Part shown: positions 52,401 through 59,211 of the stretch, piece after piece
Layout of the letters: every line of letters begins with the position of its first letter
How positions within the stretch are numbered: position 1 is the first letter of the stretch
Origin: Dyadobacter jiangsuensis
Lineage (GTDB): Bacteria > Bacteroidota > Bacteroidia > Cytophagales > Spirosomataceae
Length of the DNA stretch: 64,000 nt
Assembly (NCBI RefSeq): GCF_003014695.1
Contig: NZ_PYAS01000011.1
Span: forward strand, 1 to 64,000
Direction: 5' to 3'
The notes under the pieces: model-generated
What the model saw: the letters and a program-made list of their open reading frames with translations, nothing else
Told to the model about the DNA's origin: nothing
The model's database searches: none
Translations under genes and position numbers: made by a program

Positions 52401-53137
52401 AAACGATCCAGGACCCGAACGGTAAAACGATATTCTATGAATATGATGGTTTCAACAGGTTGAAATCGGCGATTTCAAATAATGCGGGTGGACCTAAGCG
52501 AGCGGGTTATTGCTATAATCTGGCAGGCCAGGTAGTGGATTGTGCGCCTTTAACGCCTACCGGAACTGTTTCTGCACCTCCATTACTGCTCATTTCCGAA
52601 GCCGCCTTGCCGGTGACGCTGGTTGAGTTCAACGCGGTTCGTCGCGAAAATGCGGCTTTGCTGTCTTGGACAACCACCCACGAATCCAATAGCGATCATT
52701 TCGCGGTTGAACGTAGCGGTGATGGAAAACAATGGGAATCGATAGGGACGATTAAATCGCATGTGGAAAGTGACGAAAAGCAATTCTACACATTTACCGA
52801 CACCGCGCCGCTACCCTCGGAAAATCTATACAGGCTTAAAATGGTCGATCAGGATGGCTCATATGCTTATAGTCGCATTCAAAGCGTGACGTTTGGGGAT
52901 CAGCGTGATGCCGTACTTTATCCCAATCCGATTACGGTCGGGAATAAGTTGCAGATACGGGTATCCGATCCGTCCGCAATTACACGCATTGCGATTTTTG
53001 ATTCGGGAGGCGATGAGGTCCTGTCGGCTCGATGGCAGCCCGAGATAGATGTTTCGAGCCTGTCCGCGGGGTTGTATGTTGTGCGCATTGCCTATCGCGA
53101 TGGTTCGACGGGTATCCACCGGATCGCGAAGCAATAG
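49451..53137 (+). CDS. YD/RHS-repeat-type protein with C-terminal T9SS sorting domain
   Basis: This 1228-residue protein has a Sec signal peptide (ending LLGQ) and a long beta-rich body with Tyr/Asp YD-like repeats (for example TSYDYKPGVGVETIQDPNG and FYEYDGFNRL). The C-terminus combines an FN3-like region (LLSWTTTHESNSDHFAVERS) with a type A T9SS signal (AVLYPNPITVGNKL then LSAGLYVVRIAYRDGS). It should be secreted through T9SS and attached to the surface. The ATG at 49451 is chosen because the signal peptide starts there. The second RHS gene follows 43 bp later. Confidence 0.82.
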   Translation: MRHTLLLIFTLCCFYTRLLGQIVPKPDSEDSAKLVNAIQYLQIQENIPKAPSTIQSPNVASFGSHGEIPVSLYTGKPEISVNLHEVSDGPVKLPISLIYDAAGVRPEQHPGWVGMNFTLSTHYAITRTVRDAPDDNKPNASTLGEHGYAYHTALLNGVDWSQSAGIIAIANTTLNQIHIDTEPDEFSFSAPGFSGKFYLGSDAKWKVQSERPLRVQLINSGIPLYPPFTPPTFTGNQWDSFNNQHYAEHFEGFIITDEFGTQYIFGGSDNSYLEYSLDFFNQGKSNWTCNSWYLKSIVRPTGQTIQFLYERGDFLAQMYIAIYNKMARVNGGNLFSCSNWSSLIGQMGPYNGKLISPIYLKQITADNFRVIYNTSISNELPYSQDIFDSYINGLSLSIPGFTKRDYLTYLYDCFYPNNTGPNNCGSPSLAQLLAKLKWRKLDKIVIQNGSGITIKEFELTFNNIASERLMLQKVQEKSGYNANKLPAYEFTYYADPQLSLPPYCKSHTDHWGFNNGKLINVNVDFNDFGNYGLSFRNPAVFEKYYRLGALSQIKYPTGGITKFWFEPHRYSKEVKLKRWEGEDALASNQIAGGLRIREIVSYDPGLGLPAVSKKYYYLASFNAASPDTSSSALSSGVLGGKTQYYWPDYKPLPETAGVLVEEDIFSTQSVLPISENAMGVHIGYSQVIERSSTEGWKVHQFSNFDNGYRDEAPSGFLQTSATPYQPYNNKSYTRGKLLNLSSYYQNGNLASKTTQIFNPVGPLGEYSARSVKTLVELLCQTNHKVYEGTASLIDVRKFLPTEIIQNTYDQDDPVLFSSSVASRVYWPNGQLDIEGQSDSRGRMIKNRYRYPLNQGDAASIAMTSKYIIGPVVEMLKYSGLDVSPTPIRATTISYDLFSGNYQPKKVESKLGFTPTFTTDIEFLTYDPRGNLLTYKELNGPANKLEYFGPADVGKTDLLKKRTIADGTSAAQSTSYDYKPGVGVETIQDPNGKTIFYEYDGFNRLKSAISNNAGGPKRAGYCYNLAGQVVDCAPLTPTGTVSAPPLLLISEAALPVTLVEFNAVRRENAALLSWTTTHESNSDHFAVERSGDGKQWESIGTIKSHVESDEKQFYTFTDTAPLPSENLYRLKMVDQDGSYAYSRIQSVTFGDQRDAVLYPNPITVGNKLQIRVSDPSAITRIAIFDSGGDEVLSARWQPEIDVSSLSAGLYVVRIAYRDGSTGIHRIAKQ

Positions 53138-53180
53138 TCAGCCCTTCCTTCTATTTATTTACTTCAATCCAGATTCAGGT

Positions 53181-56100
53181 ATGAAACACACATTATCCTG
53201 GCTGGTGATCTGCATGCTTGTGCGGATCATTGGCTATGCGCAGCAAACAAATACGCGTAACTATATTATCCATCGAAGTTACAAACAATCGGGAGCGAAT
53301 GCGGACGACGTGAGTAAGGTCAACACGCAAGTACAGTATTTCGACGGCCTTGGCCGGCCCATTCAAATGGTGATGGTAGCACAGAACCCGGCCGGTCAGG
53401 ATTTCGTGGAGCCATTGGAGTATGACGCCGCTGGCCGGATTATCAAGAAATACCTCCCTTATGCGGCGTCGGGGAGTGGGGCGTTCCATGGAAATGCGGG
53501 TGCCGAAGCGACGAATTGGTATAATGCCAATACCGCTGGTCTGGCATCCTCGGATCTGGGCAGGCCTTACCAGGAGACATTCTTTGAGCCCGCACCAACC
53601 AATCGCATTTCGGGAGAGCGGGCGCCGGGCAATAAAAGTAACACTTCGGTAATTAAGCAGAAGGTCAATACGGCAAATCAGGTAAATCGCTATGATTATG
53701 ATCAAGCGGCGAATACCATTGTTCAAGTGGGTGCGTATGCAGCGGGAACATTGACCTACAAAAACATCACCGACGAACAGGGTAATGTTACAAACGAATT
53801 TACCGACCTGCTCGGACAGGTAATTTGCCGGCAGGTAATCGCAGGAGCGGGTAATTTACTTTCCACCTATTACATCTATGACGATGCCGGGCTGCTCAGA
53901 GGCGTTTTGCAGCCGAATTACCAGGATGTGCCGTCGTTGACGGATCATGCATTCACATATGACTATGATGAGCGCGGGCGTATGACAGTGAGGAGGGTCC
54001 CCGGCGGTGGTGTAACGGAGTTGGTTTATGACCAGTATAACCGGCTGGCGCTTTCCCGTGACCCGAATCAACTAGCGCGGGGCGTCTGGGCATTCATCAA
54101 ATATGACGCATTGGACCGACCTGTCGTATCCGGGGAAATTGCTTCGAATGCCACCAGGCAAAGCTGGGCCGTAAACGTAGATGCCAACACCGAACATCAT
54201 GAAGAGCGCAACAATGGTGCGATTCAGGGGTACACGTTGGATAAGACAGCCCCTAAGACAGCCACGGAAGCCAGTCTGCTAACCATCACTTTTTATGATG
54301 ATTATGCTTTTTCAAAGGCTGCTAATTTAGCCTACAATGCGGCTTATTACCCCGCCTCCAATTCGAATGTAAAAGGGCAAGTCACCGGCACGCGGGCGAG
54401 GATGCTTCCGGGGAGTGGCGCTGCGGGGAGCTGGCTGACATCCGTAAGCTATTTCGATAATGAATACCGCACAATTCAGGTTACCCGGGAGCTGTATGAT
54501 TTGGGAGCAAGTAGCATCGAACGTGTTTCAAATCAATACAAATACGACCTCGCGCCCGTGATGGCAGAGCAGAAGACCGAACAAATGTTGCCCGGGAATG
54601 TTACGCACACTCATGTTGCAACTTTCGAATACGATCATGCCGACAGGTTATTGTGTGTTAAGGAAAAGGTTATGAGTGCTAACAAAACAAAAGAGCTTTT
54701 TACCACCGGCCATCGCTACAACACCCTTGGACAGCAGCAAAGCCAGTGGCAGCATTCGCCCGACAACATACATTACCTTCGAAAGACCAATTTTACCTAC
54801 AACATCCGAAGCTGGCAAACCGAAGGGCGAACGGTTTACAAACAGCAGGATAACAATCCGGAGCAGAATGTTTTTGGCTTTACTTTAAACTATGCCAACG
54901 GGAACAACTATACAAACGGCAACATCAGCCAGATGCTATGGTTGAACAAAGATGAGGCTTCGTACGTCAAGGGGCTCAATTTTACTTATGACGCAGCGAA
55001 CAGATTGACGGGTTCGAGCGGTGCCGGCGGCTATGCCGATACAGAAAATGGCATTACCTATGACAAGAACGGGAACATCAAAACGCTTGTCAGGGCTGGC
55101 TCGGCTGTCGATAATCTGGCTTATACCTACGCTGGGAACCGGCTGTCGTCAGTCAGCGACGGAAGCGGTAATAATCTTGGCGTCAAAAGCGGGGCGAGTT
55201 CTTACGGTTACGATGGAAATGGCAATATGACTGCGGATGGAAACCGAGTCGCGACACTGACTTACAATTATCTGAACCTGCCTAAAACGGTCACATTGGG
55301 AGGGAAAACCGCGACTTACGATTACGACGCGCTCGGTGCGAAGCACAAGTATGTGTTTGATACGCTTACATTGAAATACGCCGGGCAGTTCCAATACCGG
55401 CAAACGGGCAATGCGAACAACCTTCACCGCATATCCCTGTCCGAAGGCCAGGCTGTTTTCAGAAATAACAATATCGGATTTGAATATTATCTGAAAGACC
55501 ATCTCGGTAACGTCAGGCTCGTTTTCGACGAGAAAGGCCAGACATTACAGCGTACAGATTATTACCCCTTCGGCCTGGAAATAGACCGGAACAATCCGGT
55601 ACAGCCGCTCAAAGTGCGGAATGGGTATAACCGGTATCTTTATAATGAGAAGGAGTTGCAGGTCGGGATTGGGTATTTGGATTATGGTGCGCGGATGTAT
55701 ATGCCGGAGATCGGGCGCTGGGGCGTGGTAGATAATCGAGCCGAAAAATATACATTTTCAAGCCCCTATGCTTATTGTCTAAATAACCCCCTGATTTACA
55801 CCGATCCTAAGGGAGACACTGTTAGAGTTTATACAGAAGTTTCAGGTGCTGGACATGCATGGTTAAGCACAGGAGACGGTAAAAATATGACGGTGTATAG
55901 CTATGGTAGGTATGCCGGAACTTATGATAAATGGCATGGTGTGAATACATTGTCCAATGGCCCTGGTGTATTATTAAGATTAACGGGAGAAGATGCACGC
56001 TCTTACAATCAGAAAAAATTCGACAAAACCGGAGCGACAGTATTTCAGGTTTTGGATGTAACTGACGAAGCCGTTCAAGAGAAAATTGATGCTCAATTTA

Positions 56101-56393
56101 ATTCTTCTGATAAGAGACCCCAAAAGGGGGAATATAAAAGTGATCCAAGAGCACGTGTCGTCGGAGAATACCAATTGTTAAGTAATAATTGTACGACCTG
56201 TGTTAGCGATGCATTGAGCAATTCTGGATCCAATGCAACTCAACAACGTCCAAATAGGAGTGGTAAACAGGAAGATGCTCGTTTTGTTATTCCTGCATCA
56301 TTACAAGCATTTTTAAATTGGCAAGCAAATTCAATATTTGGAAACAATTCAGTTAGAGTTGAGAAAGTGATAGCACCCAAAAAAGAGAACTGA
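53181..56393 (+). CDS. RHS-repeat core protein with a variable C-terminal (toxin-like) tip
   Basis: This 1070-residue protein has a Sec signal peptide (ending IGYAQ), Bacteroidota RHS N-terminal sequence (VQYFDGLGRPIQMVMV) and many YD repeats. The RHS core signature is DYYPFGLEI, ELQVGIGYLDYGARMYMPEI, then YCLNNPLIYTDPKGD, ending near residue 879. The roughly 190-residue tip has H892 in GAGHAWLS and C1004/C1007 in NNCTTCVSDAL. This is a permuted papain/NlpC-like order, so it may be a cysteine peptidase or acyltransferase toxin. The tip DNA is AT-richer than the core. The stop overlaps the next gene by one base. No T9SS domain is present. Confidence 0.82.
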   Translation: MKHTLSWLVICMLVRIIGYAQQTNTRNYIIHRSYKQSGANADDVSKVNTQVQYFDGLGRPIQMVMVAQNPAGQDFVEPLEYDAAGRIIKKYLPYAASGSGAFHGNAGAEATNWYNANTAGLASSDLGRPYQETFFEPAPTNRISGERAPGNKSNTSVIKQKVNTANQVNRYDYDQAANTIVQVGAYAAGTLTYKNITDEQGNVTNEFTDLLGQVICRQVIAGAGNLLSTYYIYDDAGLLRGVLQPNYQDVPSLTDHAFTYDYDERGRMTVRRVPGGGVTELVYDQYNRLALSRDPNQLARGVWAFIKYDALDRPVVSGEIASNATRQSWAVNVDANTEHHEERNNGAIQGYTLDKTAPKTATEASLLTITFYDDYAFSKAANLAYNAAYYPASNSNVKGQVTGTRARMLPGSGAAGSWLTSVSYFDNEYRTIQVTRELYDLGASSIERVSNQYKYDLAPVMAEQKTEQMLPGNVTHTHVATFEYDHADRLLCVKEKVMSANKTKELFTTGHRYNTLGQQQSQWQHSPDNIHYLRKTNFTYNIRSWQTEGRTVYKQQDNNPEQNVFGFTLNYANGNNYTNGNISQMLWLNKDEASYVKGLNFTYDAANRLTGSSGAGGYADTENGITYDKNGNIKTLVRAGSAVDNLAYTYAGNRLSSVSDGSGNNLGVKSGASSYGYDGNGNMTADGNRVATLTYNYLNLPKTVTLGGKTATYDYDALGAKHKYVFDTLTLKYAGQFQYRQTGNANNLHRISLSEGQAVFRNNNIGFEYYLKDHLGNVRLVFDEKGQTLQRTDYYPFGLEIDRNNPVQPLKVRNGYNRYLYNEKELQVGIGYLDYGARMYMPEIGRWGVVDNRAEKYTFSSPYAYCLNNPLIYTDPKGDTVRVYTEVSGAGHAWLSTGDGKNMTVYSYGRYAGTYDKWHGVNTLSNGPGVLLRLTGEDARSYNQKKFDKTGATVFQVLDVTDEAVQEKIDAQFNSSDKRPQKGEYKSDPRARVVGEYQLLSNNCTTCVSDALSNSGSNATQQRPNRSGKQEDARFVIPASLQAFLNWQANSIFGNNSVRVEKVIAPKKEN

Positions 56394-56650
56394 TGAACAT
56401 GAAAATTGTTTCAAAACTTTGGATCGCTGTATCCTTGATGCTTTTGCTAATTGTAGCATCCAAATTATTAGATGCTTACGTGTCATTAAAATATGAGGTG
56501 GAAGAGGTTCATGTGTCTAGCCAATTGAATGAAGCGGTAATTGATAAAAAGAAATTGCTGGATCAAATGATTGTGGGGCTTTGGTCTGCCGCGACATATT
56601 TACTAGTGAATATTATCATTATGGTTCGTCGGGTGTATAATAATCAATAG
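56393..56650 (+). CDS. Small two-helix membrane protein, candidate immunity protein
   Basis: This 85-residue protein has hydrophobic segments at about residues 8-26 and 60-78 and a charged loop (EVEEVHVSSQLNEA). It is AT-rich and its ATG overlaps the RHS stop (ATGA), so it is translationally coupled to the RHS tip. Position, size and base composition fit an immunity protein acquired with the tip. I know no family for it. The short membrane form would suit neutralising a toxin active at the envelope. Confidence 0.7.
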   Translation: MNMKIVSKLWIAVSLMLLLIVASKLLDAYVSLKYEVEEVHVSSQLNEAVIDKKKLLDQMIVGLWSAATYLLVNIIIMVRRVYNNQ

Positions 56651-56742
56651 CAAACTATTGAAGAGTATACGTCTAATTTGGAACGAGTTATTGATCTATT
56701 GACCTTAATTCAATTATTTTCAATTTAACCAAAAACACACCT

Positions 56743-57918
56743 ATGAAAGCGCATTCAACACACATTATGAGAAACTATACACATGCCTTCCATAATGTAA
56801 TTCCTTGTCTATTTATAATTCAATTAATCACAGCATCGCAAACTTTCGGCCAAGGGAAATTCGTGGAAGGCTACATTCTAACCAATCAGAGTGACACTAT
56901 CCGCGGATTTGTCCGGGATGAAAATTGGGCGACCAGCCCGGATCGCATTGCGTTTAGAAATCTGAATGGCGAGGTATCGGCTTACGCGGCCGAAAGTATT
57001 GCGGGTTTCGGATTAGTTACCGCAAAGGAAATTTACAAGAGCAGGAAAATTGGGGTATTGAACATAAACCTCATGCAGCCGTATATGCTTGCACCGTCAT
57101 TGGAAACCCGGGATTCGGTTCAGGTGTTTTTGCAGGAAGTAGTAAGCGGCGGAGTAGTAACGTTATTTGAATTCCTGGATCACACGCAGCATTCGCGTTT
57201 CTTTATTGAGAAGGAGCACCGGTTGAAAGAGCTGTTCTACTATCCGTTCTACAAATCGGTTGACAATCGGAATTACCTGGTTGTTTACGATGAATATAAA
57301 AAGCAGCTCGTGAAACTATGCGCGGATGCAGAGCGGTTTCGCGAACCACTACCGCCGTATCAGGAAAAGCATTTAAAAGAGTATATCAAGTCGTATAATG
57401 CGTTTTTTACCAAGGATAGTGTCCGATACCTGGCTGAAAATCATAGGCTGGCTTTCAATTTGGAGCTCATCGGAGGTGTTGAGAACTGGGGCGAGGAGAT
57501 GGTCATTCATAACAAGGCTACTTATGGCTTCGGGTTGCGGACGGACTTTCCACGCAAGTTTCGCAACAGGTATGTGAAAGCCAGTATGCTCTTTACGCCT
57601 GGCCTCCCACTCGGATTCTCTCCAGGTGCATTCTCTAAAAAGACGTTAAGAACACTCGAAGTTGGTTTGGGACGATATTTTGGGTCGGGAGGTCTCCGAC
57701 CTTTTTTAGGCCTCAATGCGAGCATCGTCAATAGGGGCTACCGTAGTGATTTCCTGGGAATGAATGTAGGAATAAGCTACAAGCGCCTGATAAGTGTGGA
57801 AGTAGGGCATTTTGCCAATTTCTACTGCTTCATGACCAAGACCAGTTTCCTGATCCAACCACGAATAAGTTTGCACTATTTTGCCAACTTGAATTTTGGT
57901 CAGAACAGGATGCGCTAG
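56743..57918 (+). CDS. Hypothetical secreted protein, probable outer-membrane beta-barrel type
   Basis: This 391-residue protein has a signal peptide (ending QTFGQ). An N-terminal module follows (FVEGYILTNQSDTIRGFVRD), of a type common at the start of Bacteroidota surface proteins, and the C-terminal half alternates aromatic beta strands (YGFGLRTDFP; LEVGLGRYFG; VGISYKRLISVEVGHF). No known domain is recognised, and it might be an outer-membrane barrel. The start could also be the ATG at 56767. It follows the immunity candidate by 92 bp and might be unrelated to it. Confidence 0.6.
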   Translation: MKAHSTHIMRNYTHAFHNVIPCLFIIQLITASQTFGQGKFVEGYILTNQSDTIRGFVRDENWATSPDRIAFRNLNGEVSAYAAESIAGFGLVTAKEIYKSRKIGVLNINLMQPYMLAPSLETRDSVQVFLQEVVSGGVVTLFEFLDHTQHSRFFIEKEHRLKELFYYPFYKSVDNRNYLVVYDEYKKQLVKLCADAERFREPLPPYQEKHLKEYIKSYNAFFTKDSVRYLAENHRLAFNLELIGGVENWGEEMVIHNKATYGFGLRTDFPRKFRNRYVKASMLFTPGLPLGFSPGAFSKKTLRTLEVGLGRYFGSGGLRPFLGLNASIVNRGYRSDFLGMNVGISYKRLISVEVGHFANFYCFMTKTSFLIQPRISLHYFANLNFGQNRMR

Positions 57919-57943
57919 CACAATACATTGGGAAGAAAGTCAC

Positions 57944-59167
57944 CTAAGTTACCACGGACCGCTTTGCCGCCACAGATTTTACCTTGCCGCTCTTTTTTCC
58001 CCTAAACCACCAGATAATAAACCCTGTCACCGGTAAACTGGCCCCGATCAAGCTCGCGAAGAATGCGAGAATGCGCGTCGGCAGGCCGTAGATCTGCCCC
58101 ACGTGAATGTCAAAATTCATGGCGTAGAGTTTTTCCCCGGTAGACATTTCCTCGAATTTTTTCGATTCCTCTGAGGGGAGTTCGGCCAGGGTATTGCGGT
58201 CAAAAAAGCGGGTGAAAGTTTTGTAAATGGTACCGTCTTGGGGGTTGATGGTGATTTCATAAGGATCGTTGGCTTCTTCGGGGAAGCTGATGTTCAGCCG
58301 GCCGAGGTCGCCGGGGTGGTCGTTGCGGATCCGTTGCCAGAGGATGTCCGCGGGCTGGTCGTACAGTGGATGGGTGAAAGTCGTGTCGGAATGCGGGTGA
58401 TCGTCGGAATGGCCGTGGGAGGCGGTGGCTTTGCCGGTGAGCAGCCATTGGTAACCTCTGTCGAACCAGTCGAAACTGTATACGATGCCCGAGATTGTGA
58501 GCGCCAGCACGACGATGAATGCGTAGAAGCCAAGCACGTTGTGGAGGTCGAGGTTGACGCGCTTCCAGTTTCCCTTCCATTTGATTTTGAAACTTTTGTC
58601 ACGTGTCGATTTTGTCCATTTCTTAGGATACCACCAAATGAGCCCGGTGATGAGGGTGATCACAAAAATAATGCAGGAAGCGCCTACGACCGGGCTGCCG
58701 ATTTTTTGAGGCAGGAAAAAGAACCGGTGACCGCTGCGTACAAATATGAAGAATGATTCGGCCGTCGATGGGCCGGTTTTGTGATACAGTACCCGTCCGT
58801 CATAAGGATTGAGGTAAACGGAGTAAAACTTACCCTTCTCCGGTGTGTAGTTCGTGAATGCGGATTTTTCGGAAGTGCCGTAAGTAATGCTGGTGAACTC
58901 CACGCCTTTGCCCTCCTTGCGCTGCGCGAATGCGGCGGCCTTGGCAATCAATACGGAGGGCGGGAGAAACGGCTTGTTTTGGGCCTCCACGCGCTGGTAG
59001 GGTTCGGTAAAATACCAGACTTCGTACCGGAATACCCACAATGCGGCCGTGAGGCACACGACAAATACGACAATACCGGATGCAAGCCCCAGCCAGAGAT
59101 GCAGCCATTCATTCATGCGCCTGAAAAGAGAACGCCGGGGTTTTTCTGTGGATTTACGGTTGCTCAT
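57944..59167 (-). CDS. PepSY-associated transmembrane protein (iron-reductase-like)
   Basis: This 407-residue inner-membrane protein has four main TM segments (about 22-42, 160-180, 205-228, 360-385) and periplasmic PepSY-type domains between them. Candidate haem histidines sit in WLHLWLG, SGHRFFFL, DLHNVLGFY and NFDIHVGQIYG, plus a His/Asp-rich loop (HGHSDDHPHSD). Relatives next to siderophore receptors are thought to reduce ferric-siderophore in the periplasm. It lies 44 bp after the TonB receptor on the same strand, separated by a strong hairpin. Confidence 0.86.
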   Translation of the reverse strand: MSNRKSTEKPRRSLFRRMNEWLHLWLGLASGIVVFVVCLTAALWVFRYEVWYFTEPYQRVEAQNKPFLPPSVLIAKAAAFAQRKEGKGVEFTSITYGTSEKSAFTNYTPEKGKFYSVYLNPYDGRVLYHKTGPSTAESFFIFVRSGHRFFFLPQKIGSPVVGASCIIFVITLITGLIWWYPKKWTKSTRDKSFKIKWKGNWKRVNLDLHNVLGFYAFIVVLALTISGIVYSFDWFDRGYQWLLTGKATASHGHSDDHPHSDTTFTHPLYDQPADILWQRIRNDHPGDLGRLNISFPEEANDPYEITINPQDGTIYKTFTRFFDRNTLAELPSEESKKFEEMSTGEKLYAMNFDIHVGQIYGLPTRILAFFASLIGASLPVTGFIIWWFRGKKSGKVKSVAAKRSVVT

Positions 59168-59181
59168 GGTGGCAGGATTGA

Positions 59182-59208
59182 ATCCGGGGCGCAGAACGCG
59201 CCCCGGAT
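59182..59208. promoter_or_regulatory. Intercistronic hairpin between TonB receptor and PepSY genes
   Basis: ATCCGGGGCGC and GCGCCCCGGAT pair perfectly (11 bp, 5-base loop), with no T run after it on either strand. It may stabilise or process the mRNA, or partly attenuate the downstream PepSY gene. Confidence 0.5.
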
Positions 59209-59211
59209 AGA

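Noticed and set aside
53049..53180. Upstream start of the second RHS gene at 53049
   Set aside because: It would overlap the preceding gene by 89 bp, and the signal peptide begins at 53181.
55980..56174. 64-codon minus-strand frame in the RHS tip
   Set aside because: It is a chance frame in AT-rich DNA opposite the tip, with no homology or promoter.
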